Assembly (NCBI GenBank): GCA_016709725.1 | Contig: JADJMG010000008.1 | Span: 1-64,000, forward strand | Length of the DNA stretch: 64,000 nucleotides | Reading direction: 5' to 3' | Origin: Bacteroidota bacterium | Lineage (GTDB): Bacteria > Bacteroidota > Bacteroidia > AKYH767-A > OLB10 | In this document: positions 37,488-47,139 of the stretch, in pieces | Numbering within the stretch: position 1 is the stretch's first letter | Layout of the letters: each line of letters begins with the position of its first letter | The notes under the pieces: model-generated | Seen by the model: the letters and a program-made list of their open reading frames with translations, nothing else | The model's database searches: none | Told to the model about the DNA's origin: nothing | Made by a program: the position numbers and the translations under genes

Positions 37488-38363
37488 ATGAAACCAATTT
37501 TACTTCATCTCTTTCTTATGCTTTTGTTTCAACCAAGCTTTTCACAAGATCTTGGTAGCATAGATTGGAATGAGGACATAGATTTCCTTGCCAAAGAATT
37601 ACCCTATAGACATTTTGATTTTTTTACGAAGAAATCAAAAAAAGAATTTAATGCTGCGCTTGAAAACATTAAAAATAACAAAGATTCATTATCTGATTTA
37701 GCAATCGCGATCAAGTTGCAACAATTAATTGCCAGTTTTGGTGATTCGCATTCAGGTCTCAATTTTTACCAGCTAATCGATAAAAATAAAATACTGCCCA
37801 TTACAGCATATTGGTTTAGAAATGGATATTACATTTTGCAAACCACTCCTGAAAACAGGGCAATTTTAGGTAAACAATTAGTGAACATAAATGGAATTCC
37901 TATCGCTACCATTGCAGATAGTTTAAGTACCTTGTTTACCATTGATAACCCGGCAACGTTAAAAAAAAATATTCCCAATCTAATTATATCCATTCAACTT
38001 CTACAATATTTTGGTTTTGCACAAGAGAATGAAATTGTATTGGGATTAAGAAACAAAAAAGGTGAAATTGAAAACCACACCATTCAACAAGGAGAATTGA
38101 CTCGTGAAAATAGAAAGCAAATCATTCCAGATCAAATTCCGCTATGCTTCAGAAATGAAAGATCCTTATTTTTTGAGACCTATCAAGAAAACGAATCACT
38201 TTATTATATTCAATATAATAAATGTTGGGGCAAAGAATTGGAATTACAATATGGAAATGCAGAAAATGCAGCAAAGATGCCGACCTTTGCCTCATTTGAA
38301 GAAACTATTTTTCGAACTTTAAATTATGAGTATGTCAAAAAATTGTGTTTGATATTCGATTAA
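37488..38363 (+). CDS. S41 family peptidase-like protein, N-terminal part
   Basis: 291 residues with a signal peptide (PILLHLFLMLLFQPSFSQ). A helical region (DFLAKELPYRHFDFFTKKSKKEFNAAL) and PDZ-like strands (LGKQLVNINGIPI) follow, typical of the N-terminal part of S41 (C-terminal processing/tricorn-like) peptidases in Bacteroidota. The frame ends at KKLCLIFD. Adding one A at 38337-38342 gives KKIVFDIRLNAGG, the start of the catalytic domain in the second fragment. It is two bases downstream of the bacilliredoxin gene. Confidence 0.75.
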   Translation: MKPILLHLFLMLLFQPSFSQDLGSIDWNEDIDFLAKELPYRHFDFFTKKSKKEFNAALENIKNNKDSLSDLAIAIKLQQLIASFGDSHSGLNFYQLIDKNKILPITAYWFRNGYYILQTTPENRAILGKQLVNINGIPIATIADSLSTLFTIDNPATLKKNIPNLIISIQLLQYFGFAQENEIVLGLRNKKGEIENHTIQQGELTRENRKQIIPDQIPLCFRNERSLFFETYQENESLYYIQYNKCWGKELELQYGNAENAAKMPTFASFEETIFRTLNYEYVKKLCLIFD

Positions 38364-38743
38364 ACGCAGGTGGTAGTTCACCACAAGGGACTGAACTAAT
38401 TCAAAAATTGGCCGCACATCTTCTTAAAAATCCAGACATAAAATTATACGTTATCATCGGCCGAAGAACTTATTCATCTGCAATTTTAAACGCAATGGAT
38501 TTTAAACGATTAACTAATGCTATTTTTATTGGTGAAGAAACAGCAGGAAAACCTAATCATTTTGGTGAAGTGCAAAATTTCAAACTACCGAGTTCTGAAA
38601 TCATTGTCAACTATTCAACAAAATACTTTAAAAGAACGGATGATGATTCCAATTCTCTTAAGCCGGATGTACTATTTGAAACCAGTTATTCAGACTTTTT
38701 AAATGGAATTGATCCTGCCTATGAGTGGGTAAAAAAACAATGA
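38345..38743 (+). CDS. S41 family peptidase-like protein, C-terminal part
   Basis: 132 residues with the S41 core: FDIRLNAGG strand, GRRTYSSAILNAMDF (nucleophile Ser at the second S of YSSA), IFIGEETAGKPNHFGEV and LPSSEIIVNYSTKYF. The catalytic serine motif and following Lys-containing segment suggest an intact hydrolase if the frameshift is an error. It would act in the periplasm or at the surface. Confidence 0.78.
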   Translation: MFDIRLNAGGSSPQGTELIQKLAAHLLKNPDIKLYVIIGRRTYSSAILNAMDFKRLTNAIFIGEETAGKPNHFGEVQNFKLPSSEIIVNYSTKYFKRTDDDSNSLKPDVLFETSYSDFLNGIDPAYEWVKKQ

Positions 38744-38979
38744 TGATTTTACTTTTTTGCAATCCAGTTCGATTATAAATTTCCTTTTCAGAAAAAAAAA
38801 ACATTGACAAAAACGCGGTGCAATCATTTCCTTGATTTAAGGATTACAGCATCAATCCTGTTGTTAACGAATAAACTTTTCGAATTGACTTGTTTTTACT
38901 ACTTTCGAGGGGCAACTCCAAGACTCAAATTTGGAATTCGCTCACGCTCATCTACCCCTACAAAAGTCTACTTAAATTC

Positions 38980-40464
38980 ATGAAACTCAAACTCACCCTT
39001 CTACTCGTATCTATCTTATTTTTAACCAATAGCAACGGGCAGACCTCTGCTGGCAATAGCTTCGAAATAGATTATCCGAGCTGGAATGCCGGGACTCAAC
39101 CTCCTGTTTACTGGAATTGTGGTACCAATAATATTTTGAATACGGGCAACGAACTAACGATGGAAGTTTGGGTTCGATTATATAATTCCACCTGGAATCA
39201 GAAAGTAATGGGAAAAGTTACTCCTTCTTTCGACAATGGTTATTTGATGGGTGTGCAACTCGGACAAAATTATTCGGAGATCTGGAATCCAGGATTAAAT
39301 ACAATTCAAGCGGGAAGTACACCTGTTGATTCAGCATGGATTCATTATGCGACTACATTCGGATCAGGCGGACAAATGCTTTGTTATGTAAACGGAGAAC
39401 AAGTGGGCGGACTTCCACTAACCAGTAACGCAATTGCTACAAGTAGTAATCCATTTATAATTGGTGTTGCTCCATGGGACTTGAGCAATTTTCAAACGTT
39501 TGGACAAATTGATGAAGTACGATTATGGAGCGTAGTTCGTACACAATCAGAAATTAAATCGACCATGCACAAAAAACTTTTAGGTAACGAATCTAACTTA
39601 GTAGCTTATTACGATTTTAATCAAAATACCGGAGGACTTCTACCTGACGTTACTGGCAATGGAAATAACGGAACGATAAGTCCGGCTGCTGCTTATTGGT
39701 CGTGGTCGTCTTCCTACGCTGCAGTAGGAAATGATTTGATGTATAATATGTCTGATGTAAACGGAGTTTGGTTTGGAAAAGATGCAACTTTGTACAACTA
39801 CGTTACTGCGACTCACGGATTAAACATTATCGCAAATATTCAACCTAAAGCTTTTGATTATGCGGTTTACGGACATAACGATTCAGTAGGCGTCTCTACA
39901 TCTTGGTTACCTGCGACAGCTTCTTTTGATTTTAAACGCACGAGCAGAGAATGGTATTTCAACAAAGGCGGAAATATTGCTGCTGATTTATTTTTTAATC
40001 TTTCTACTGCAGCGGGTGGAAGTGATTCACTCGATAAAAATTTACCGCTTCAAAATTACACCTTGCTTGTTCGTGATTCTATTACTCAAGCTTTCACTCC
40101 TGCTGCAGCTGCATCATCACTTCTAGCCAATGGAACGATTGTAAAATTTACAGGAGTGAATTTACAAAATAAATTTTATTGCATTGGAGTGGGCAGTACG
40201 GCTATTGCATCCATCGCACCTGAACCTGCTTGGAGCAAATTGATTTCTTTACAACCCAATCCAGCCCAACAAAATTTCACACTTACAAACATTTCTGACG
40301 CCAACATTCAATTATTTGATTTGACTGGGAAACTTCTCGCACAATGGAATGGAACCAATGATCAACAAATTTTTGATCTTCCTTCCATCGAAAACGGAAG
40401 CTATTTTGTTCGTATCACCAGAGGAACGGAATCGACCACTAAAAAATTAATGATCCAAAAATAA
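38980..40464 (+). CDS. LamG-domain T9SS protein
   Basis: 494 residues from the ATG at 38980. Upstream in-frame ATGs at 38890 lack a signal peptide directly after them. The signal peptide ends near SNGQ. A LamG/concanavalin-like domain (LTMEVWVRLYNSTWNQKVMG to IDEVRLWSVVRTQSEIKSTM, about residues 25-215) follows, then an Ig-like region. The T9SS type A domain (LQPNPAQQNFTL, ENGSYFVRITRG) closes it. It probably binds carbohydrate or protein on the cell surface. It lies 30 bases before the PNGase F gene and may be in one operon with it. Confidence 0.88.
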   Translation: MKLKLTLLLVSILFLTNSNGQTSAGNSFEIDYPSWNAGTQPPVYWNCGTNNILNTGNELTMEVWVRLYNSTWNQKVMGKVTPSFDNGYLMGVQLGQNYSEIWNPGLNTIQAGSTPVDSAWIHYATTFGSGGQMLCYVNGEQVGGLPLTSNAIATSSNPFIIGVAPWDLSNFQTFGQIDEVRLWSVVRTQSEIKSTMHKKLLGNESNLVAYYDFNQNTGGLLPDVTGNGNNGTISPAAAYWSWSSSYAAVGNDLMYNMSDVNGVWFGKDATLYNYVTATHGLNIIANIQPKAFDYAVYGHNDSVGVSTSWLPATASFDFKRTSREWYFNKGGNIAADLFFNLSTAAGGSDSLDKNLPLQNYTLLVRDSITQAFTPAAAASSLLANGTIVKFTGVNLQNKFYCIGVGSTAIASIAPEPAWSKLISLQPNPAQQNFTLTNISDANIQLFDLTGKLLAQWNGTNDQQIFDLPSIENGSYFVRITRGTESTTKKLMIQK

Positions 40465-40494
40465 TCTCAGTATACCCTACCATCTTCACAGAAC

Positions 40495-43400
40495 ATGAAA
40501 ACAATCTACATAAAAGCCATCGCCATCTTCTTGTTATTTCTCTATAGCCAGAAAGCGAATTCACAAAATCATCTCCATCTTGATGGAGCGAACGACTACG
40601 TTCGTGTAATGTCGTATCCTGCTCTACAAGGAGCAACCGCAGTTACCGTTGAAGCATGGATCAACGCCGATACTTGGAAGACGCCCATCTACAAAGGATC
40701 CGTGATTTGCACTGGAAATAACGTTGGACAAAATAACGGTTTCGATTTACGTGCGGCTGAAAACGGAACTGCAGAATTCAATTTAAGCATTGCAGGTACA
40801 TGGGTAACGGCAACGTCGGCACCCATTATGCAAACAGGTACATGGTATCATGTTGCAGGTGTTTACTCTGGAGACTCTGTGATGGTTTACATCAATGGTG
40901 TTTTACGTGGACTTACCATTTATGCAGGAGGCATGGTTCCATCACAAGGTTTATTAGACATTGGTGAATCACCAGGTTGGAATGGAAGATCATTCGACGG
41001 GAAAATTGACGAAGTACGTTTTTGGAATTATGGACGATCACAAAGTGAAATTACAAGTACTATCTGTTCATCATTGACTGGTACAGAACCTGGCTTAGTG
41101 GGTTATTGGAAATTGGATGCTACCACAGGAACTACGGCCGTGATTAATTCAGCGACTGGAGGAAATAACGGACTAATTATTAATGCCTCGGTGGCTAATG
41201 TTTGGATTCCGGGCGATTATACCTGTACTTTAAGTAGTCCTGACGTAGGTGCGTCGACGTTAGTGACTCCTGTTTCAAATTTTAACCTAACCAATGCTGA
41301 ACAAATAAGTGTCTCCATCAACAATTACAGCACCAATCCCATTAGTGGTTTTCCAATAAGTTATAAAATTGGGAGCAATCCAGCGGTTACCGAAACAGTT
41401 TCCACTCCCGTACCGCCATTCGGTTCATACACGTATACATTTACACAAACGGCCGATCTTTCCTCCTATCAAAACTATTCTGTAAAAACGTACACTGGAT
41501 TAGTGGGTGATGTTACGCCAACCAATGATACCATTGTTAAAACAGTAAGTAACTTCGCTGTAGGAACTAATTTCGGAATTAATTTCGATGGTGTAGATGA
41601 TAAAATAATTATTCAAAATGCAACCACATTGAATCCTACTACTGCAATTACGGTAGAAGCTTGGATCAATGCTACGACATGGGAAAATAACATTTCAGGT
41701 GGATCCATCTTAGCGAAAGATGTAGATGTGCCTAATCGTGGATATGTATTACGTTGTGGAAACAATGGCAGTATTGAATTCATGATTTCGGATAATGGCT
41801 CTTGGAAATCAGCATCGTCGGCTTCGGTGATGTTGACGGGAAGATGGTATCATATTGCAGGTGTATTTGACGGAAGCAATGTCTTATTATATATCAACGG
41901 CGAATTAATTGCTCGCACTCCAGCTACTTCCTTATCCCCTTCACCGGTAGACTTAATCATTGGTGACAATCCTACATGGAGCGGAAGAACGTTCAATGGT
42001 TCTATCGATGAAGTTCGAATTTGGAATATTGCTCGCTCGCAAAACGATATCATCACCAACATGGCCACTTCTTTTACAGGTTCAGAAACGGGTTTAGTAG
42101 CCTATTATAAAATGGATGAAGGTTTAGGAAATTCAACGATTAACGATGCAACGATTAATGCTAACCATGGAACGCTCACGAATTTTGTTTTACCAAATGC
42201 TTGGGTGAGTGGCTATGAAAAAATCTTGAATGATGTGACGGTAATTGGAATTGAATCTCCAAATAATTTAATTGCCTTTACAGGTGCAAGTCGATTAAAA
42301 GCGAAAATAAAAAATACAGGGTTCAATGCCCTTTCCATCATTCCTGTATCGTATTCTATCAACAATGGACCCGTGTTTACGGATACAATTACGGCTACCT
42401 TACAACCGAATGAAACCTACACGTTGAATTTTAATAATGTAGAAGATTTATCAGCATTAACTACTGCGAATTATTCTATTACTACTTTACTAGCTAACGA
42501 TGCGGACCTACGAAATGATAATTCAGTTGCAACATTAACCAAGCCAACCAATGGAAATGTTTTGGTGGCAGTAAATGGCGTTCAACATGATTTTGCAGGA
42601 AATGGACAAACAAAATTCGCTGAGGTAATCTTTCCAGAAGGACCTGAGCAATGGAGTCAAATCATTATGCACATCTCGGTAAATTGTCCTACAACAGGTT
42701 GCGATCCTTGGGATCAAGCTGGAAAAATATCTTTATTTAAAGATGGTGCAGAGTATGAACTTGGACGTTTTGTGACTCCTTATGGTAAAGCCTGTGGACC
42801 TTGGAATGTTGATGTGACCGATTTTAAATCGTTACTGGTTGGTAAACAAAAACTGCAAACTTTTATTCAAGTGTGGGGACCATCGGGTTGGTTACTCAAT
42901 GTAACTTTTGAGTTCATTGCATCTGCTACTCCCAATCCTTTCAATAAAATTACACCCTTGTGGAGTACAGATTATCATATCTACGGTGATCCAGGTATTC
43001 CTTATACACTTCCAAACTTCAGTGTTCCCATTGATCCAAAAAGCAATTCGGTGGCTACTCGTATGACTATTTCTGGACATGGACAAGGAAACACAAACAA
43101 TGCAGCAGAATTTAGTCAGATGACACATCAGTTAAATATCAATGGCACTGCTACCTTCCCTCATTTCTTATGGAAAACAAATTGCGCTTCTAATATTTGC
43201 TCTAACCAAAGCGGAACATGGACATTAAGTCGCGCAGGATGGTGTCCAGGACAAGAAGTAATTCCAATTGTCAATAATATCACTGGAAATGTAACACCAG
43301 GTTCCAATGCAACCATTGCTTATACACTTCAGTCTTATACCAATTTATTAAACACGGGATACAATGGCGGAAGTCATACTGAACCTTATTACCGTATCCA

Positions 43401-44040
43401 TTCTTATCTCGTACAGAGTAGTGATTCGGCGCAGGACTTTACGGATTATACAGATGCCAGTGCAACAAAAATTACGGCTCCTATTGGTGCACCCACTTTG
43501 AGTGCCGCAGAAATTGTAAAAGCGATGATTAGAAATACTGGATCTGTTCCTTTAACAAATCCTCGTTTTAGTTATTTCCTAAATGGTGTTCGAATGGTGA
43601 CGGATACGTTGTTCATCACATTAAATCCAGGCGATAGTGTGGAACATACCTTCTCTCAAACGGCGAACATGTCGGTACAAAATGACTATACATTACATGC
43701 TTTGATTACTTCAACAGAAGATGCTAATGCATCGAACGATGTCGCGACTAAAACTATTTTTCAAATCACGAGCATCGAAGAAAACAAAAATGAAATTGGA
43801 TTACAAGTAATGCCAAATCCAAGTACTGGTAAATTCAACATTTCAGTTTCAGGAGTAAGTGGTAAAATAAAAATTGAAGTGTACGACATCCAAGGAAAAG
43901 TAGTTTATTTGAAAGATGATAATACCATCGGAGTTCAATATCAAAGTGAAATTGACCTTACGAGTTCACCCAAGCAAATGTATTTCATTCGTGTCATCAA
44001 TGAGAAAGGAACACGCGTAGAAAAAATTGGTATTCAGTAA
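40495..44040 (+). CDS. Secreted LamG - PNGase F fusion with T9SS sorting domain
   Basis: 1181 residues. The order is: signal peptide; LamG 1 (about 25-215, VTVEAWINADTW to IDEVRFWNYGRSQSEI); spacer; LamG 2 (about 370-545); CARDB-like spacer; a PNGase F domain (about 685-980); CARDB-like spacer; T9SS type A domain (about 1100-1181, VMPNPSTGKFNI). The PNGase F part shows the family pattern CDPWDQAGKISLFKDG, RFVTPYGKACGPWNVDVTDF, SGHGQGNTNNAAEFSQMTH and WKTNCA. PNGase F hydrolyses the bond between asparagine and N-linked glycans. The Asp of the DPWD segment and the Glu of NNAAEF are candidates for catalytic residues. It would be exported to the outside by T9SS. Confidence 0.88.
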   Translation: MKTIYIKAIAIFLLFLYSQKANSQNHLHLDGANDYVRVMSYPALQGATAVTVEAWINADTWKTPIYKGSVICTGNNVGQNNGFDLRAAENGTAEFNLSIAGTWVTATSAPIMQTGTWYHVAGVYSGDSVMVYINGVLRGLTIYAGGMVPSQGLLDIGESPGWNGRSFDGKIDEVRFWNYGRSQSEITSTICSSLTGTEPGLVGYWKLDATTGTTAVINSATGGNNGLIINASVANVWIPGDYTCTLSSPDVGASTLVTPVSNFNLTNAEQISVSINNYSTNPISGFPISYKIGSNPAVTETVSTPVPPFGSYTYTFTQTADLSSYQNYSVKTYTGLVGDVTPTNDTIVKTVSNFAVGTNFGINFDGVDDKIIIQNATTLNPTTAITVEAWINATTWENNISGGSILAKDVDVPNRGYVLRCGNNGSIEFMISDNGSWKSASSASVMLTGRWYHIAGVFDGSNVLLYINGELIARTPATSLSPSPVDLIIGDNPTWSGRTFNGSIDEVRIWNIARSQNDIITNMATSFTGSETGLVAYYKMDEGLGNSTINDATINANHGTLTNFVLPNAWVSGYEKILNDVTVIGIESPNNLIAFTGASRLKAKIKNTGFNALSIIPVSYSINNGPVFTDTITATLQPNETYTLNFNNVEDLSALTTANYSITTLLANDADLRNDNSVATLTKPTNGNVLVAVNGVQHDFAGNGQTKFAEVIFPEGPEQWSQIIMHISVNCPTTGCDPWDQAGKISLFKDGAEYELGRFVTPYGKACGPWNVDVTDFKSLLVGKQKLQTFIQVWGPSGWLLNVTFEFIASATPNPFNKITPLWSTDYHIYGDPGIPYTLPNFSVPIDPKSNSVATRMTISGHGQGNTNNAAEFSQMTHQLNINGTATFPHFLWKTNCASNICSNQSGTWTLSRAGWCPGQEVIPIVNNITGNVTPGSNATIAYTLQSYTNLLNTGYNGGSHTEPYYRIHSYLVQSSDSAQDFTDYTDASATKITAPIGAPTLSAAEIVKAMIRNTGSVPLTNPRFSYFLNGVRMVTDTLFITLNPGDSVEHTFSQTANMSVQNDYTLHALITSTEDANASNDVATKTIFQITSIEENKNEIGLQVMPNPSTGKFNISVSGVSGKIKIEVYDIQGKVVYLKDDNTIGVQYQSEIDLTSSPKQMYFIRVINEKGTRVEKIGIQ

Positions 44041-44064
44041 ATCTTAATTCCATTAAATTATTTC

Positions 44065-44099
44065 AAACCCTCGACTGTAAAGCCGGGGGTTTCTTTTTT
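44065..44099 (+). terminator. Terminator after the PNGase F gene
   Basis: Imperfect hairpin AAACCC(TCG)...GGGGGTTT followed by CTTTTTT, 24 bases after the stop. Confidence 0.65.
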
Positions 44100-44259
44100 G
44101 CGTTCTTCGGAATGAAAATCTCCTCTTTTTCGACATAATTTTGATCCAATATGTCTATTCAAAATACGACTAAGAAGGGCAAAATCACTACTTAAACAAT
44201 ACGCTATCAGCAGATTACTTCATTTGAAAGATCAGGGATGGCTAACGGAAAAAATTCAC

Positions 44260-44267
44260 GTACTTTG
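44260..44267 (+). promoter_or_regulatory. Possible -7 element of the delta-60-repeat gene
   Basis: GTACTTTG, one base short of TAnnTTTG, 19 bases before the ATG at 44287. Confidence 0.35.
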
Positions 44268-44286
44268 TAGTACATCCCTAAACAAA

Positions 44287-45843
44287 ATGAAAAAACGCTT
44301 TGACTACTCACTGACACTCATTGTCGTTCTCTTTGGAAGCCTTCAAGTAAAGGCCCAAACTTATAATTACATTCCCGATTCCACTTTTGACGGAAATGGA
44401 TTAATGAGTTTTATATTCTTTAATAATGTTGATCGCATGTACGGATGCGACTTACAACCTGACCAGAAATTGGTGATGGCTGGACTAGCAAAAAATCCAA
44501 GTACTGGTTTTTACGAAATCTGTGTCGTTCGACTTGATACGAATGGTGGCTTTGATCCTTCGTTCAGTGGAGATGGTGTGGCCTTTATCAAAATTGGAAA
44601 TCAAGTTTCCGTGACAGGTCATACACCGAAAGTAAAAATTGCTCCAAACGGAAAAATTGCAGTCGCTAGTGCTGGTATTGGAAATAATGGTCAAGACATG
44701 TTAATAGCGATGTTAGACGCCGCTGGAGATCCTGATCTAACGTTTAATGGTAACGGAAAAAAATATGTAGATTTATTAGGTATAGGAAATCAACCTGATG
44801 TTGCCAACGCGCTTGATATTGATGCAAACGGAAATATTTATGCAGTGGGTACAACTCAAACGAGCAATTCGCAAAATGACAATGATTTTGCGATCATCAA
44901 AGTAAATCCACAAGGTCAGTTAGTAACTTCATTTAGTGGAGATGGAAAATTATTGTTTAATCCAGCCGGTAATCCTGATTATGGTCGTGGAATTAAAATA
45001 CAAGCGGATGGTAAAATTGTTTTTGGAGGAACTTCAGATACCAATATGATGATTGTTCGTATTGACTCAACGGGTGCTCTAGACAACACTTTTAATGGTA
45101 CTGGAATGGCGACTGTCATATTTCAAGCATCATCTGAAATGGGTTCATTAACTTTTGATCAGAATGAAAGAATTGTGATTGCCGGGAAACTGGTTACCGC
45201 CAATAGTAATATTGGAATTGCACGTTATAGATCCAACGGAACATTTGATCCCAACTTTGGATTCAATGGAAAATATGTTTACAATATTGGTGGATTTGCA
45301 AATCATGTTTCTGAACTTTATGTGCAATCTGATAATAAAATATTGTTGGCAGGTTACGCTGATGATTCAAGCAGCATCAGTAAATTTTTTGTTTCAAGAG
45401 TAGATACTATGGGCAGCATAGATCTTTCCTTTGGCGGACTTGCCTATGTACAACAAGCCGTCATTCCAGGCAATGTGGATGAACAGTGCAATGGCATGAC
45501 TGTGATGGCAGATGGAAGAATTATTTTAACAGGAACAACAGTTTATGCAGCAAATACTGACGAAGAAGTTGCGGCTTGTCGATTAAAACCTGTCTTAGTA
45601 ACTGCATTGAATGAACTTGGCGAAGAGAACATTATCAATGCATTTCCTAATCCTTTTTCAAATGAAATTCAAATTCTCAGCAAAGAAAAAGGAATGGGAA
45701 GTTTAGTGGATATCTGTGGTAAAACCATCCAAACATTTCCCATATTAATTGGCAGTAACCAAATCACAACATCGGAACTTCCCATGGGCATGTACTTCAT
45801 TCAAGTAGATGGAAAACGTGCTGTAAAAGTGATTAAACAATAA
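44287..45843 (+). CDS. Delta-60-repeat T9SS protein
   Basis: 518 residues from the ATG at 44287; the longer frame from 44224 would place 21 residues ahead of the signal peptide. It has a signal peptide ending near VKAQ. About seven delta-60-type repeats (DPSFSGDGVAFI, DLTFNGNGKKYV, DNTFNGTGMATV, DPNFGFNGKYVY) alternate with IQADGKIVFGG strands and form a beta-propeller. A T9SS type A domain (AFPNPFSNEIQI, LPMGMYFIQVDG) closes it. No catalytic motif is seen. A TACTTTG element lies just upstream. Confidence 0.87.
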   Translation: MKKRFDYSLTLIVVLFGSLQVKAQTYNYIPDSTFDGNGLMSFIFFNNVDRMYGCDLQPDQKLVMAGLAKNPSTGFYEICVVRLDTNGGFDPSFSGDGVAFIKIGNQVSVTGHTPKVKIAPNGKIAVASAGIGNNGQDMLIAMLDAAGDPDLTFNGNGKKYVDLLGIGNQPDVANALDIDANGNIYAVGTTQTSNSQNDNDFAIIKVNPQGQLVTSFSGDGKLLFNPAGNPDYGRGIKIQADGKIVFGGTSDTNMMIVRIDSTGALDNTFNGTGMATVIFQASSEMGSLTFDQNERIVIAGKLVTANSNIGIARYRSNGTFDPNFGFNGKYVYNIGGFANHVSELYVQSDNKILLAGYADDSSSISKFFVSRVDTMGSIDLSFGGLAYVQQAVIPGNVDEQCNGMTVMADGRIILTGTTVYAANTDEEVAACRLKPVLVTALNELGEENIINAFPNPFSNEIQILSKEKGMGSLVDICGKTIQTFPILIGSNQITTSELPMGMYFIQVDGKRAVKVIKQ

Positions 45844-45966
45844 ATTGAGAATTCTACAAATCGATTTTAGCGAACGAAAAAAAAATTCAATCGCTTCATG
45901 TCCATATAAAAACGAATACATTACTTCTCCTTTAAAAATAGTTAAGAAGTAAAATGAAAAGAAAAG

Positions 45967-47034
45967 ATGAACGTAAATACAAAGATCTCATTCACACAAA
46001 ATACAAACAGTACTTTATCTGAAGTTAATTTCAATGAGCTAGATTTTGGAAAATACATGTCGGATCACATGCTTCTTGCCCATTACAAAAACGGGGCATG
46101 GCAAGAGCCAAGCATTGTGCCCTTTGGTCCCATTCCTATGATGCCTACCATCTTGGCCTTGCATTATGGACAAAGTGTTTTTGAAGGCATGAAAGCTTTT
46201 AAAATGGCTGATGGAAAAATTTCAATCTTTCGAATTAAAAAACATTTCGACCGATTACAACGCACCTTGGCAAGGATGTGCATGCCTCCACTTACTTTTG
46301 AATTATTTGAAGAAAGTATAAAAGCATTGGTTGAAGTGGATAAAGGCTGGGTACCAGAAAAAGATGGCAGTTCACTTTATATCCGTCCGCTTATTTATGC
46401 AAACGAAGAAAAGTTTGGTGTAAAAATATCTGAAGAGTATTTGATGATCATCATGACGGGACCAGTTCCGCCATTTTATCCAAAGCCATTACGTGTAAAG
46501 ATTGAAGATCGATATGGTCGTGCTGCCATTGGTGGAACGGGCGCTGCAAAATGCGCAGGTAACTATGGAGGCGCTTTCTTTGCCACTCAACTTGCGAGAG
46601 AAAATGGATTTGATCAAGTTCTTTGGACCGACCTTAGTGAAGATTTAAATATTGAAGAGTCGGGCACCATGAATGTTTTCTTTTTAATAGATGGCAAACT
46701 CATCACCCCTCCACTTTCTGAAACCATTTTAGAAGGTGTGACTCGCGACTCAATCATCATTATGGCACGTGAGATGGGAATCACCGTAGAAGAAAGAAAA
46801 ATCAGCGCTAAAGAAATTTTAGCGGCTCACGAAGCTGGAATTTTACAAGAAGCTTTTGGAGCAGGTACAGCTGCAGTAACAGCGCCTATCTGTGCCATCG
46901 GACTCAAAGAAAAAACAATTGAGCTTCCGCCATACGATAGCAACAGTGTTTGCATGAAATTGCAACAATTGTTAACGGCCATGCGAAAAGGAACGCTTCC
47001 AGATAAGTTTGGATGGAATACGGTGGTAGCTTAA
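45967..47034 (+). CDS. ilvE: Branched-chain amino acid aminotransferase
   Basis: 355 residues of the class IV PLP-dependent fold. The PLP lysine is K195 in GTGAAKCAGNYG. Other family segments are LHYGQSVFEGMKAFK (about 65-80), FDRLQRTLARMCMP, SLYIRPLIYANE and FGAGTAAVTAPI. The length and C-terminal GAGTAAVTAP match the eukaryotic/Bacteroidota type II branch of branched-chain aminotransferases. It interconverts Leu, Ile and Val with their 2-oxo acids. It is the only clear core-metabolism gene in the right half and ends in a strong hairpin. Confidence 0.94.
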   Translation: MNVNTKISFTQNTNSTLSEVNFNELDFGKYMSDHMLLAHYKNGAWQEPSIVPFGPIPMMPTILALHYGQSVFEGMKAFKMADGKISIFRIKKHFDRLQRTLARMCMPPLTFELFEESIKALVEVDKGWVPEKDGSSLYIRPLIYANEEKFGVKISEEYLMIIMTGPVPPFYPKPLRVKIEDRYGRAAIGGTGAAKCAGNYGGAFFATQLARENGFDQVLWTDLSEDLNIEESGTMNVFFLIDGKLITPPLSETILEGVTRDSIIIMAREMGITVEERKISAKEILAAHEAGILQEAFGAGTAAVTAPICAIGLKEKTIELPPYDSNSVCMKLQQLLTAMRKGTLPDKFGWNTVVA

Positions 47035-47103
47035 AACTAGTTTCCATTAAATACTTCACATCCATCACAAATAAAAATTTGCAATAGCGAATTATCAAAA
47101 AAT

Positions 47104-47139
47104 AAAACGGAGAAATGTTAACTAACATTTCTCCGTTTT
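47104..47139. terminator. Bidirectional terminator
   Basis: A 17-base perfect stem (AAAACGGAGAAATGTTA and its complement) around a two-base loop, ending in T runs on both strands. It lies between ilvE and the giant minus-strand gene. Confidence 0.9.

Noticed and set aside
40439..40636. Minus-strand frame antisense to the start of the PNGase F gene
   Set aside because: Overlaps two strong coding genes with no promoter or domain.
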